Positions 44,718 through 53,322 of a stretch of DNA of 64,000 nt are shown piece by piece. A program made the position numbers and the translations under genes. Each line of letters starts with the position of its first letter. Within the stretch, counting starts at the first letter, position 1. The stretch lies in the NCBI RefSeq assembly GCF_001685355.1, contig NZ_CP016438.1, positions 9,486,001-9,550,000 of the forward strand, given 5' to 3'. This DNA is from Streptomyces lincolnensis (lineage in GTDB: Bacteria; Actinomycetota; Actinomycetes; Streptomycetales; Streptomycetaceae). Below the pieces are notes generated by a model. That model worked only from the letters and a program-made list of their open reading frames with translations. It ran no database searches and was not told the DNA's origin.

Positions 44718-45731
44718 ATGGAGATCGTCGCCTACGGCGTCCTCGCGGATGAGGAGCCACTGCTGACCGAGGCGTTCCGGCGGGCGTTCGACGCCGAGCA
44801 CGAGCTGCGCTGCCTGTCCTTGTTCCTGAACAAGGACACCTCCCCGACCGCCGCCGACCACGAGGTCGTGCTCAGCAGCGTCAACGACGTCCTGGACGCC
44901 GACGTGCTGCGCGCGCTCGCCGCGGGCGGCACGAGGATGATCGCCCAGCGGGCCACCGGCCACAACAACATAGACCTGGCCGCGGCGCAGGAGCTCGGGC
45001 TGACCGTGGCCCGGGTGTCGTCCTACTCGCCGTACTCGGTCGCCGAGTTCGCCTGGACGCTCGCCCTGGCCGTCAACCGCCGCATCGTGCGGACCGCACA
45101 CCGCACCCGCGAGTTCGACTTCCGGCTCGACGGACTGATGGGCCGCGACCTTCACGGCCGGACGGCCGGCGTGGTGGGCACCGGAAAGATCGGAGCCGTC
45201 TTCGCCCGCATCGCGCACGGCTTCGGCATGCGGCTGCTGGGCTGGGACATCGCCGAGAACCCCGACTGCCTCGCCCTCGGTATGGAGTACGTCGGGTGTG
45301 AGCGGCTGTTCGCCGAGGCGGACCTGGTCAGCCTGCACGTGCCGCTGCTGCCCGATACCCACCACCTGGTGGATGCCAAAGCCCTGGCGCTGATGAAGGA
45401 CGACACGATCCTGGTCAACTCCAGCCGCGGCGGCCTGGTCGACACCGACGCCCTGCTGGAGACCCTGCGGGCAGGGCGACTGAGCGGTGTGGGTCTGGAC
45501 GTGTACGAGGAGGAAGCCGGGGTGTTCTTCCTCGACAAGTCCCTGGAGGTGATGACCGACGAGCGCCTCGCCCGGCTGATGACCTTCAGCAACGTGCTGG
45601 TCAGCTCGCACCAGGCGTACTTCACACGGGATGCTGTGGGGCAGATCGCCGAGACGACCATGGCCAACATCGCGGACCACTTCGCCGGCCGGAGCAGTGA
45701 CAACACGCTCGTCCGGTCGGCCGCAGCCTGA
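44718..45731 (+). CDS. D-2-hydroxyacid dehydrogenase (LdhA-like)
   Basis: This 337-residue protein has the D-isomer dehydrogenase layout: ATGHNNIDLAAA, YSPYSVAEFAW, the NAD loop GVVGTGKIGAVFA, LVSLHVPLLPDTHHLV, ILVNSSRGGLVDTDAL and the catalytic His region VSSHQAYFT. It most resembles fermentative D-lactate dehydrogenases. ATG has GGAGGAGAGCAC upstream. No DevR-type palindrome was seen in the preceding gap, so it may be co-transcribed from adhP. Confidence 0.9.
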   Translation: MEIVAYGVLADEEPLLTEAFRRAFDAEHELRCLSLFLNKDTSPTAADHEVVLSSVNDVLDADVLRALAAGGTRMIAQRATGHNNIDLAAAQELGLTVARVSSYSPYSVAEFAWTLALAVNRRIVRTAHRTREFDFRLDGLMGRDLHGRTAGVVGTGKIGAVFARIAHGFGMRLLGWDIAENPDCLALGMEYVGCERLFAEADLVSLHVPLLPDTHHLVDAKALALMKDDTILVNSSRGGLVDTDALLETLRAGRLSGVGLDVYEEEAGVFFLDKSLEVMTDERLARLMTFSNVLVSSHQAYFTRDAVGQIAETTMANIADHFAGRSSDNTLVRSAAA

Positions 45732-45748
45732 GGCTCCGGGTCACGTGC

Positions 45749-46045
45749 GTGATCGCTCCGCTGCCCGGCGACGGAAAGGTGGCACTGCGGTTGACCTCCT
45801 GCGACCGTCGGGAAGACTGGCCGAGGGCGGGGCAGCCGTTGCGGCGGGTTCTGCTTTCGGCGGCACGGCGCGGGGTGTGTACCTCGATGCCGCACGGGGC
45901 GATGGAGATGGTGTGGACGGACCTGCGGGTGGCGATGGCCGGATCGAGGCGGCGGTGCCGGCCGCAGTCGTCGATCCGCTTCGGGTACGGCCCGGAGGGC
46001 GGCCGCAAAACCTCGCGCATCCGCGGATCCCGCACGGCCGGGACG
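45749..46045 (+). pseudogene. C-terminal fragment of an Acg-family nitroreductase-like protein
   Basis: The plus frame reads GDGKVALRLTSCDRREDWP, RAGQPLRRVLLSAARRGVC, MVWTDLRVA and IRFGYGPEGG. This is the closing quarter of Acg (Rv2032)-type FMN proteins of the DosR regulon. The N-terminal three quarters are missing and homology stops near 46045, although the frame stays open to 46354 over the antisense PNPOx gene. It fills most of the gap 45732-46084. Confidence 0.6.
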
Positions 46046-46084
46046 GTAGCCACCGGAAGCCGGCACCCGGCCGAGGAACGCGCG

Positions 46085-46510
46085 TCACTGCGGGACACGC
46101 GTTCCGCCGAGTTCGCGTCCGGTCACCATCTCGGAATCGATCCGTACGAAGACGGTCTCCCGCAATGGCATCCAAGAGGTTGGGCCGGACTGGGCGAGCC
46201 GCTCGTGCTCGGCGGGGTCGGTTACGACCGTTGCCCGTCCGGTGACGACGACGCTCCAGCCGGACCGGGTGGCCGCGTCGAACTCGTCCGCTTCGAATGC
46301 GACCACGACACCGGCGATGGCGCGCACGAGATCGGAGCCCGGAGAGGTGCGTAGCAGGACGGCGGAGTCCGTGCCCAGCGAGAAGTTGATGGGGAGGACC
46401 GCGGGCAGTGCATGCCGGGTATAGACCACGCGGCCGACCGGCACCTTGGCGAGCAGGCGCAGGCATTCCTGTCGGCCGAGTGCGCGAAAGGCGTTGTCGT
46501 TCTGGAACAT
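46085..46510 (-). CDS. PNPOx-fold protein of the dormancy type (paralog)
   Basis: This 141-residue split-barrel protein reads ECLRLLAKVPVGRVVYTRHALPAVLPINF, VVVAFEADEFD, WSVVVTGRATVV, ETVFVRIDSEMVTGREL. It matches the protein at 30631 block for block. The long perfect palindrome at 46541-46566 lies 30 bp upstream of its ATG, closer than at other genes. Likely an FMN- or F420-binding oxidoreductase of unknown substrate. Confidence 0.85.
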   Translation of the reverse strand: MFQNDNAFRALGRQECLRLLAKVPVGRVVYTRHALPAVLPINFSLGTDSAVLLRTSPGSDLVRAIAGVVVAFEADEFDAATRSGWSVVVTGRATVVTDPAEHERLAQSGPTSWMPLRETVFVRIDSEMVTGRELGGTRVPQ

Positions 46511-46540
46511 CAGTCCATCGTCACCCTGGTTTTCGTGTGG

Positions 46541-46566
46541 GGGTAGGGCCGACCGGCCCTACCCCG
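46541..46566. promoter_or_regulatory. Longest DevR-type palindrome, 12-bp perfect arms
   Basis: GGGGTAGGGCCG and CGGCCCTACCCC flank an AC centre. It includes the GGGCCG-NN-CGGCCC core of the other sites. It sits 30 bp before the PNPOx ATG, in the 46511-46940 gap, which otherwise holds a transposase remnant. Confidence 0.65.
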
Positions 46567-46684
46567 GGCAAGCCGGAGCACGGGGCCGAAGGAGGGACCG
46601 CCGGGTCCGAAGCCGGGGGGCCGTCTGCCCTCCGGTAGGGACTCATGACCCATGCCTTCGACGAGTCCTGATGCGGACAGTGGT

Positions 46685-46835
46685 TCAGGGATGCGGGGAG
46701 TGGTCGGCGAGCGCGGTCAGCCCTTCGTGGCGGTATCGGTAGGCCGTCGGGACGGAGAGCCGGTTGTCGCGGACGAGGTGAATCAGCCGTGTACCGTCCC
46801 GGCTGACATCGAGCACGCAGGTGCAGGTGATACTG
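46685..46835 (-). pseudogene. Transposase N-terminal fragment (IS5-like)
   Basis: The minus strand reads DVSRDGTRLIHLVRDNRLSV, then PTAYRYRHEGLTALADHSP and a stop. This resembles the helix-turn-helix start of IS5-family transposases in actinomycetes. The catalytic part is absent. Confidence 0.5.
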
Positions 46836-46941
46836 GTCAACTCTGACACCGGGTCAGGCTGGTCCCCATTCAGAAGGATCTCGGATCCGTCGGACGGGCG
46901 GCGGCATACTCTGAAACCCGTCCGTACTACCTGGGGGAGTC

Positions 46942-47337
46942 ATGGCAAGTAGGTTTACCGAGTTGACCGTTGACTGCCATGATCCGGAGAGACTCGCGGC
47001 CTTCTGGTGCGCGGTCCTGGACTTCAAGGTGATCGACCGGAGCGAGGGCAAGGTCGAGATCGGCTCCTGGGTGCCGACCGTCGAGGATATTCGGGCCCGC
47101 CAGATGCCGCCCACCCTGCAGTTCATCCAGGTGCCCGAGGGCAAGACCGTGAAGAACCGGCTGCATCTCGACGTCAGCCCGATCGACGGCAGCACCGAGG
47201 ACGAGGTGACCAGATTGCTCGGCCTCGGCGCCACCACGACGGACGTGGGCCAGGGCTCAGATCGAAACTGGGTGGTCATGGCCGACCCCGAGGGCAACGA
47301 GTTCGACGTCCTACGCACCCTGGCGCCGCAGAACTAG
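46942..47337 (+). CDS. VOC-family (glyoxalase-like) protein
   Basis: This 131-residue single-domain VOC protein has the paired beta-alpha-beta pattern: FTELTVDCHDPERLAAFWCAVL, LQFIQVPEG, RLHLDVSPIDG, VMADPEGNEFDVLR. The glyoxalase_6-type end DPEGNEF is clear. Substrate unknown; some relatives confer bleomycin-type resistance, but nothing here supports that. Confidence 0.85.
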   Translation: MASRFTELTVDCHDPERLAAFWCAVLDFKVIDRSEGKVEIGSWVPTVEDIRARQMPPTLQFIQVPEGKTVKNRLHLDVSPIDGSTEDEVTRLLGLGATTTDVGQGSDRNWVVMADPEGNEFDVLRTLAPQN

Positions 47338-47669
47338 GTCACGAGCGAGCCCCGCATCCCGTCGCGCCGCGTCACCGCGCGGCAATGTGCGGCGGATTCA
47401 CTCCGTGGACGAAAACCATCGGCTCAGTGCCCCCTCGCCCCCGAGCGAATGGTAAGGACCGAAGCGTCCGTCGGGACGTCTTCCCGACGGAGTTCGGCGG
47501 ACACGAACAGGGGCGATGCCCATCGACATGTGCGGCGGTGACGGCCAGGCGCGCGGGCACGCCCCAGCGTCGTCGCGGGCGGCCGGGCGCTCAACTCGAA
47601 GGCGCTGAAACGGGAGGTGAGCTCCAAGCCCTGCCTGACGAACTCGGCCGAAGCCGGTCGTGGCTGCGG
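47338..47669. other. Gap without recognisable gene
   Basis: No frame on either strand of this 332-bp stretch gives recognisable homology, a plausible ribosome site or clear repeats. Confidence 0.5.
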
Positions 47670-48515
47670 TCAGAGGCCGAGGTCGGCCAGCCACTGGCCC
47701 GTGGTGCGGGGGGTGATGTCCAGCAGCTTCTGGGCGGAGTCCTCCGGTGCGATCGAGCGGTCGGGCAGCGTGCTCATGGCCTGGTAGAGGCCGGCGACGT
47801 CGACGGCGGGACCCTCGCCGATCACGGGCGCGACGGAGACGCGCATCTGCTCGACGGTGATCGGCTCGAAGACCACATCCTTGCCGAAGTGGGCGCCGAA
47901 GGCCTGGGCCAGGTCCGGTCCGGTGATCGCCGGGTACTGGCCGACGGAGACCAGGCCGGTGACGTCGTGGCGGTCGAACAGGGCGACGGCGACGTCGGCG
48001 ATGTCCAGGTGGGACGCCCAGGAGACGGGGAAGTCGGCGCGGATCGGGTAGGGCAGCACGCCCCGCTCGCGGACCGTGTCGAGGACGTACGGCATGAGCA
48101 GGTTCTCCAGGTACAGCGTGGGCGCGATCACCGCGTACGGCACCCCGCTGTCCGCCAGGCCGCCGGCCAGGATCGCGGCCGCGCCGCCGGTGTCGGGATC
48201 GGTCGGGGCACCGCTGGTGGAGAACACCACGCGGGCCGGGCGGGCCGCGCGGACCGCGGCGACGATGTTGCGCGCATAGGTCCGGCGGTCCTCTTCGGAG
48301 ACCACCGGCAGGTGGACGAACACCCCGTCGGCGCCGCGGTACGCCTCGGTCAGCTCCGCGATGGAGTCGTAGCCGGCGGCCACGACGCGCTGCGCGCCGT
48401 CCACGACGGCGTCGGCGTTGCGGGTCAGAGCGGTCACGGACTTGCCCGCGGCGGCGAGAACGGCGACGACGGGGGCACCCTGGGCGCCGGTGGCGCCGTG
48501 AATCACGTAGGTCAT
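47670..48515 (-). CDS. NmrA-like NAD(P)-binding protein
   Basis: This 281-residue atypical short-chain dehydrogenase begins with the dinucleotide loop YVIHGATGAQGAPVV and has GVFVHLPVVSEEDRRTYA, VVFSTSGAP and HLDIADVAVALF. These match NmrA/YcfY-like proteins that bind NADP and act as redox sensors or quinone reductases. It is divergent from an HxlR regulator gene, with an operator in the 65-bp gap, so it is probably the regulator's target. Confidence 0.88.
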   Translation of the reverse strand: MTYVIHGATGAQGAPVVAVLAAAGKSVTALTRNADAVVDGAQRVVAAGYDSIAELTEAYRGADGVFVHLPVVSEEDRRTYARNIVAAVRAARPARVVFSTSGAPTDPDTGGAAAILAGGLADSGVPYAVIAPTLYLENLLMPYVLDTVRERGVLPYPIRADFPVSWASHLDIADVAVALFDRHDVTGLVSVGQYPAITGPDLAQAFGAHFGKDVVFEPITVEQMRVSVAPVIGEGPAVDVAGLYQAMSTLPDRSIAPEDSAQKLLDITPRTTGQWLADLGL

Positions 48516-48522
48516 GGCGCTA

Positions 48523-48561
48523 TTAGTGCATGCGATGCACCAGTTACATCAACTGCACTAA
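48523..48561. promoter_or_regulatory. HxlR operator: palindrome plus distal half-site
   Basis: GTGCAT-GCG-ATGCAC (48526-48540) is a perfect 6-bp palindrome. TTAGTGCA (48523-48530) also pairs exactly with TGCACTAA (48554-48561). Both lie between the divergent NmrA-like and HxlR starts and probably bind the HxlR protein at one or two sites. Confidence 0.65.
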
Positions 48562-48580
48562 TGGGGTACGGTCAAAAACT

Positions 48581-48916
48581 GTGACCGATCCCTGTCTCCC
48601 CGAGTGCGGCGTCGCCCGCTTCCTCACGCTGCTCAACGGCCCGTGGGCCACCCTGATCGTGCGCGAACTGCTGCACGGGCCTCACCGCTTCACCCAGCTG
48701 CGCGACGCACTGCCCGGCATCAGCCCGCACACCCTGACCAGCCGGCTGCGCCAGTTCGAGCGGCACGGCATCGTCACCCGCACCACCTACGCGGAGATCC
48801 CGCCGCGCGTCGAGTACGCGCTGACCCCTCTCGGCGAGGGGTTGCGCGACGTCCTGGAAGCCATGGGTGACTGGGCCATGGCGGTACCGGATCCCGGGGC
48901 CGACGTCACCGTCTGA
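48581..48916 (+). CDS. HxlR-family transcriptional regulator
   Basis: This 111-residue winged-helix protein has CGVARFLTLLNGPWATLIVRELLHGPHRFTQLRDALPGISPHTLTSRLRQFERHGIV in pieces: PWATLIVRELLHGP, FTQLRDALPGIS, HTLTSRLRQFERHG and VEYALTPLGEGL. An N-terminal Cys pair (DPCLPECG) could sense thiols or electrophiles, as in several HxlR proteins. GTG 48581 is set by the homologous N-terminus. Divergent from the NmrA-like gene. Confidence 0.88.
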   Translation: MTDPCLPECGVARFLTLLNGPWATLIVRELLHGPHRFTQLRDALPGISPHTLTSRLRQFERHGIVTRTTYAEIPPRVEYALTPLGEGLRDVLEAMGDWAMAVPDPGADVTV

Positions 48917-48969
48917 CGTACGCCTCCGTCATCGTCTGACGTACGCCCCGCCCCGGCTACGGCAGAGGC

Positions 48970-49851
48970 TCATGCCGAGGACGCGAGCCTCCCCCGCAGG
49001 GAGTCGTTGTCGTCGTGGTGAACGACCTCCTCGAAGCGCAGCCGCAGGCCGTGCTTGTCCAGCAACTGGGCCACGATCGCGTCGAGTTGGTCGCGATGCT
49101 CCTTCGTCCGCGCCTGGAGGTACGCCTCGCGGACATCCTCGGGCTCGTCGGCGAGGACCTGGTCCATGCGCTCGAGGATGTACCGCTTGAGATTGATGTG
49201 CTCCATGAACACTTCGCTCACCCCCGCGTCGACGAGTCGGCCGAAGAGGTCGTCCAGGAGCTCGGGCCGAGTGGCGAAGTGAGGCAGGAGCGGGCCGACG
49301 AAGGCGTAGGTGGGGATGCCCGCCTCGGTGAGTTCGGCCAGGGTGCGCAGGCGGCGGGAGGCGAGTGGGGCGCGTACCTCCAGCCAGCGGCTGACCTTGT
49401 CGTCGGTGGTGGTCACGGTCATGCCGACCTCGGCGCGGGGCAGGGCGGAGAGTATGTCGATGTCACGGGTGACGACAGGTGACTTGGTGAGGATGCGGAC
49501 CAGGCCCGGGTACTGCACCGCCTCCAGCTCGCGCAGGATGCCGCGGGTGAGCCGGTACTTCGTCTCGTGGCCCTGGTAGGGGTCGGTGACCGAGCTGAGC
49601 AGCATGGTGCCCCGCTGCTTGTCCTGCGGCATCTTCGCCAGTTCCTTGCGGGCGAGTTCGACCGCGTTCTTCTTCACGTACAGGTAGTCGCCCCATTCCT
49701 TCACCGACCGGCCGAACTGCCGTCCGGCGAAGCTGGCGAAGCAGTAGGCGCACCCCAGTACGCAGCCGGTGTACGGGTTGATGACGTAGTCGTTCGACGG
49801 GGTCTTCGACTCCTGGATCAGGGTCTTCGCCTCGATCTCGACCGGTTCCAT
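48970..49851 (-). CDS. Radical SAM protein (Rv2578c/SplB-like)
   Basis: This 293-residue radical SAM enzyme has the cluster motif CVLGCAYC after NPYTGC, then MLLSSVTDPYQGHETKY and VRILTKSPVVTRDIDIL. The pattern matches the Rv2578c family related to spore photoproduct lyase. ATG 49851 is chosen by homology and because GGAAAC lies just upstream; a longer frame exists. The reaction of this family is not known to me. No partner gene is evident nearby. Confidence 0.88.
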   Translation of the reverse strand: MEPVEIEAKTLIQESKTPSNDYVINPYTGCVLGCAYCFASFAGRQFGRSVKEWGDYLYVKKNAVELARKELAKMPQDKQRGTMLLSSVTDPYQGHETKYRLTRGILRELEAVQYPGLVRILTKSPVVTRDIDILSALPRAEVGMTVTTTDDKVSRWLEVRAPLASRRLRTLAELTEAGIPTYAFVGPLLPHFATRPELLDDLFGRLVDAGVSEVFMEHINLKRYILERMDQVLADEPEDVREAYLQARTKEHRDQLDAIVAQLLDKHGLRLRFEEVVHHDDNDSLRGRLASSA

Positions 49852-50081
49852 GACCGTTTCCTTCCTGTCGGCCCGACCGTCCGCGTCCGAGACGCCGGGT
49901 TTCTGTGCCGTCCGTGGGCCGGACGGCCGAAGGCCACCGGAACCACGCCCATGGAACAATAATCGATGGAAGTTGCTTCCATGGAATGTAAATGGTTTGC
50001 TGGACACCGGGCCGGTTCAGGGCCCCCGCCTTGTCGCAGAGAGGCGCATCTCTCCCCTGTGGGGCTTAAGGAGTGAGTGTC

Positions 50082-50462
50082 ATGACCGTTCCCGCCTTCA
50101 ACTCGGTCGCCTGGTTCGAGTTCGGCACCGACCGGCCGGAGAAGGTCAAGGAGTTCTACGGCGAGCTCTTCGACTGGAAGTACGTGCTCAACACCAACAC
50201 CCCGGGGGTCACCTATCACTCGGTGATGCCGCCGGGCGCCCAGCAGCCGGCGGGCGGTGTGTGGGAATCGGAGGGCGGCTTCCCCAATTACGCGATCTTC
50301 TACGTCTTCGTCCAGGACGTCGCCGCGACCGTCGAGCGCGCCGAGAAGCTGGGCGCCGAGGTGCTCATGGCACCGGTCTCCGACGCCGCGGGCTTCACCT
50401 TCGCCCGGCTCCAGGACACGGCGGGCAACCACTTCGGCGTGTTCTCTACGCCCGCCCCCTGA
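50082..50462 (+). CDS. VOC-family protein
   Basis: This 126-residue glyoxalase-fold protein reads SVAWFEFGTDRPEKVKEFYG, LFDWKY, YAIFYVFVQDVAATVERAE, FTFARLQDTAGNHFGVF. ATG 50082 is preferred to GTG 50073 because AAGGAG lies 8 bases before it. Four small genes follow on the same strand (metallo-beta-lactamase fold, SnoaL-like, PNPOx-like), suggesting an operon. Confidence 0.87.
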   Translation: MTVPAFNSVAWFEFGTDRPEKVKEFYGELFDWKYVLNTNTPGVTYHSVMPPGAQQPAGGVWESEGGFPNYAIFYVFVQDVAATVERAEKLGAEVLMAPVSDAAGFTFARLQDTAGNHFGVFSTPAP

Positions 50463-50515
50463 CCGGCTGCCGAGGCCGACGTCTTCCCCCCCCGTTCTCC
50501 GTCTGGAGGTTCCCG

Positions 50516-51298
50516 ATGCCCGGTACCAGCGCCACCGGCGAAAAGATCCCCGTCCGCGTCTACGGCGGACCGACCGCCACGATCGAATACGGCGGGCTCC
50601 GGTTCGTCACCGACCCCACCTTCGACCCGCCCGGCGAGTACCCCATGCCCCTTCCCGGCGACCACAAGCTCGTCAAGACCGAGCCGTCACCGGTCACCGC
50701 CGCCGACCTGGGGCGCGTCGACGCCGTCCTGCTCTCCCACGACGAGCACGACGACAACCTGGACAACGCCGGCCGCGCCTTCCTGCCCGGGGCGCCGGTC
50801 GTTTTCACCACGGTCAGCGGTGCCGGTCGTCTGGGCGGCAACGCGCACGGGCTGGCCTTCTGGGAGACCGCCGAGCTCTGGAGGCCCGACGGCGGCACCA
50901 TGACCGTCACGGGCGTACCCGCCCGGCACGGCCCCGTCGGCTGTGAACCGGTCACCGGCGATGTCATCGGCTTCGTGCTCACCTCCGACGACCTGCCCTC
51001 CGTCTACGTCAGCGGCGACAACGCCGCCCTGGAGCACGTCGAGGAGATCGCCGGGAAGTTCGCTCCCGTCGACACCGCGGTCCTCTTCCTCGGCGGCGCC
51101 CGCATGCCCTTCGCCTTCGAAGGCGCTCTGCTCACCCTCGACAGCGCCCAGGGCGCCCGGGCCGCGCAGATGCTCGGCGCCCGCCGGGTCGTCCCGGCCC
51201 ACTTCGACAGCTGGGCCCACTTCCAGGAAGGCCGAGACGAGATCGAGGCCGCGTTCACCGGCGCCGGCCTCGCCGATCGCCTCGACTTCGCCGGATGA
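50516..51298 (+). CDS. Metallo-beta-lactamase-fold hydrolase
   Basis: This 260-residue protein has ATIEYGGLRFVTDPTF, the metal motif LLSHDEHDDNLDN (in place of the usual HxHxDH), ARHGP, YVSGDNAA and VPAHFDSW. This matches the UlaG/YhfI-like subset. The motif HDEHDDN keeps two His and two Asp. It lies in the small operon starting at 50082. Substrate unknown. Confidence 0.87.
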   Translation: MPGTSATGEKIPVRVYGGPTATIEYGGLRFVTDPTFDPPGEYPMPLPGDHKLVKTEPSPVTAADLGRVDAVLLSHDEHDDNLDNAGRAFLPGAPVVFTTVSGAGRLGGNAHGLAFWETAELWRPDGGTMTVTGVPARHGPVGCEPVTGDVIGFVLTSDDLPSVYVSGDNAALEHVEEIAGKFAPVDTAVLFLGGARMPFAFEGALLTLDSAQGARAAQMLGARRVVPAHFDSWAHFQEGRDEIEAAFTGAGLADRLDFAG

Positions 51299-51335
51299 CC
51301 ACCACCCCCGTACAAGAACCCAAGGGACACACGAC

Positions 51336-51728
51336 ATGACCAGCACGAACATCGATATCGCCCGCACCTACTTCCAGGCCGTCCATAGCGGCGACATGGC
51401 TGCGCTCGGCGAACTCCTCGACGTCGACATCGTCTGGCACCAGCCCGGCGCCAACCGGTTCTCCGGCGAGCACAAGGGCCAGGGCGCCGTCTTCCAGATG
51501 CTCGGCGGCATGATGGAGGCCAGCCAGGGCACCTTCGCCATCGACAAGATCCACACCCTCATGGGCAACGGGGACCTGGTCGCCGCCACGATTCACTTCA
51601 CCGGCCGCCGCGGCGACGCGTCGATGGGCATGGACGGCGTCGACGTCCTGCGCATCGAGGACGGCAGGATCACCGAGATGTGGCTCTTCTCCGCCGATCC
51701 GGCCGCCGAGGACACCTTCTGGGGCTAG
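51336..51728 (+). CDS. SnoaL-like (NTF2-fold) protein
   Basis: This 130-residue protein has the SnoaL/NTF2 pattern: IARTYFQAVHSGDMAALGELLDVDIVWHQPG in pieces ARTYFQAVHSGD and DIVWHQPG, GDLVAATIHFTG, GVDVLRIEDGRITEMW. Such proteins can be cyclases, isomerases or stress proteins. It follows the metallo-beta-lactamase-fold gene by 37 bp. Confidence 0.87.
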   Translation: MTSTNIDIARTYFQAVHSGDMAALGELLDVDIVWHQPGANRFSGEHKGQGAVFQMLGGMMEASQGTFAIDKIHTLMGNGDLVAATIHFTGRRGDASMGMDGVDVLRIEDGRITEMWLFSADPAAEDTFWG

Positions 51729-51804
51729 AACCGCGGTGCCCGAGGCCGGCTCGGTCTCGGGCACCCACAAGTCGTCGTCCGTAACCACACGAAAGGCGTC
51801 CGAC

Positions 51805-52230
51805 ATGCGGAAGATGACCGAGCAGCAGTGGCGAGCGTTCGTCACGCACGGCACCCGTACCGGCAAGCTCTCCATCGTCCGCGCCGACGGCAGTCCCCAC
51901 GTGACACCGGTCTGGTTCCTCCTCGACGGTGACGACATCGTCCTCACCACCGAGAAGAACGGCGTCAAGGGCCGCAACCTCGCCCGCGACGGACGGTTCG
52001 CCCTCTGCGTGGACGAGGACCGGCCGCCGTACGCCTTCGTCCTGTTCCAAGGACGCGCCGAGATCTCCGAGGACCCCGACGACATGCTCCACTGGGGCGG
52101 CCTCCTCGGCGCCCGCTACATGGGCGACGACCGCGTCCAGGAGTACGCCGCGCGCAACGGCGGTCCCGGCAACATCCTCGTGCGGGGTCGTATCGACAAA
52201 GTCATCGCCTTCGACGGCATCGCCGACTGA
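51805..52230 (+). CDS. PPOX-class F420/FMN-dependent enzyme
   Basis: This 141-residue split barrel reads GTRTGKLSIVRADGSPHVTPVWFLLDG, LTTEKNGVKGRNLARDGRFALCVD and FVLFQGRAEI. The TEKNxxKGRNL block is typical of Rv1155-like F420-binding proteins. ATG 51805 is set by family N-terminus. Last gene of the small operon. Confidence 0.87.
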   Translation: MRKMTEQQWRAFVTHGTRTGKLSIVRADGSPHVTPVWFLLDGDDIVLTTEKNGVKGRNLARDGRFALCVDEDRPPYAFVLFQGRAEISEDPDDMLHWGGLLGARYMGDDRVQEYAARNGGPGNILVRGRIDKVIAFDGIAD

Positions 52231-52255
52231 CCCGTGGGCTGATGGGCGTCGCGGC

Positions 52256-52765
52256 TCACGACGCCGGTCGGCCGGGCTGTTTCGACGCCCGCACGCCCGG
52301 TGCCGGTGTCTGCCCGGCGGCCTTCCGCTCCACGTCCAGGGCCCGTCCGGCTGCCCGCAGTGTGCTGAGGACCGCCGTCACCTCGCGCACGGACTGCTCG
52401 GGAATCACCGACCCGATCCGCAGTTCCAGCTCGTCCTCGAAGACCTTCAGCGCTCCGTCCACCAGTTTCCGTCCCTCGGGTGTCAACTCGACGATCGAGG
52501 AACGGCGGTCGTTCGGATTGGCGCGCCGCGCACACAGGCCCGCCGCCTCCAGACGGTCGACCACCTTGCTCGTGCCGCCCACGGTGATGGAGAACTCCTC
52601 CGCGATGTCCTGGATCCGCGACCCGGGCCGGCGCAGCAACAGATGCAGCACCTCGAACGAGGTCAGCGGCAGGTCGTACTCGGCCCGCAGCCGCCCCTCG
52701 ATGCCCGCCCACAGCTCGATCTCCAGCGAGACCAGTTCCCGGTACAGCCGCTTCAGGTCAGCCAT
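52256..52765 (-). CDS. MarR-family transcriptional regulator
   Basis: This 169-residue protein has the MarR winged helix: LTSFEVLHLLLRRPGSRIQDIAEEF, VGGTSKVVDRLEAAGL, RRSSIVELTPEGRKLV. A Lys/Arg-rich tail follows. It converges on the small operon 50082-52230 and may control it from the opposite end, though no palindrome was picked out for it. Confidence 0.9.
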   Translation of the reverse strand: MADLKRLYRELVSLEIELWAGIEGRLRAEYDLPLTSFEVLHLLLRRPGSRIQDIAEEFSITVGGTSKVVDRLEAAGLCARRANPNDRRSSIVELTPEGRKLVDGALKVFEDELELRIGSVIPEQSVREVTAVLSTLRAAGRALDVERKAAGQTPAPGVRASKQPGRPAS

Positions 52766-52879
52766 TGCCCATCTTCCGAAGAATTATCTTCCATGGATGG
52801 TTAATTGTAGGTCATCGGCGGCGGAAGCCCCGGCAGACGCCGGCCACCATCTGCTGCCGGCTGGGACGGAGCCCTTGCG

Positions 52880-52895
52880 TTGAAGCGCGCTTCAA
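52880..52895. promoter_or_regulatory. MerR operator, perfect 16-bp palindrome TTGAAGCGCGCTTCAA
   Basis: This perfect palindrome lies 16 bp before the MerR gene start. MerR proteins typically bind such sites between spaced promoter boxes, so autoregulation is likely. Confidence 0.65.
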
Positions 52896-52911
52896 CTCCT
52901 ACGGTCGTCGT

Positions 52912-53322
52912 GTGACGACCGAACGGATCGACGGGACTCTGACCATTGCCGAGACATCCGAGCTGACCGGACTCACCCCTTCCACGCTCCGCTACTACGA
53001 ACGCATCGGGCTGATCGACAGCGTGGAGCGCGGGCCGGACGGACGGCGCCGATATCAGGCGGCGGATCTGGCCTGGATGGCGTTCCTTCTGCGGCTGCGG
53101 ACGACCGGGATGCCCATCCAGGGGATGGTGGCGTTCGCGGAGCTGCGCCGGGGCGGGGACGCCACCGTGCGGGAGCGGCTGGAGCTGTTGGAGAAACACC
53201 AGGCACAGGTCAGGGCGAGGTACGAGGCCGTCATGCGCAGCCTCGACGCGATCGACAACAAGATCGCGCACTACGAGCGACTGGTGGAGGAACACGATGG
53301 GGACAGCGGGCGAGAGGCGTGA
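52912..53322 (+). CDS. MerR-family transcriptional regulator
   Basis: This 136-residue protein has the MerR DNA-binding start (TIAETSELTGLTPSTLRYYERIGLI in pieces TPSTLRYYERIGLI and RRRYQAADLAWMAFL) and a coiled-coil (LELLEKHQAQVRARYEAV). No Cys-based metal site is visible. GTG 52912 begins 16 bp after the palindrome. It overlaps the next gene by 26 bp. Short-chain stress regulators of the YhdM/AdhR type are similar. Confidence 0.88.
   Translation: MTTERIDGTLTIAETSELTGLTPSTLRYYERIGLIDSVERGPDGRRRYQAADLAWMAFLLRLRTTGMPIQGMVAFAELRRGGDATVRERLELLEKHQAQVRARYEAVMRSLDAIDNKIAHYERLVEEHDGDSGREA

Noticed and set aside
45749-46354. Full 201-codon gene
   Set aside because: Only the first ~100 codons match Acg-type proteins; the remainder is antisense to the PNPOx gene.
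47007-48584. 525-codon plus-strand frame
   Set aside because: Covers the VOC gene in a wrong frame and the NmrA gene antisense; no homology.
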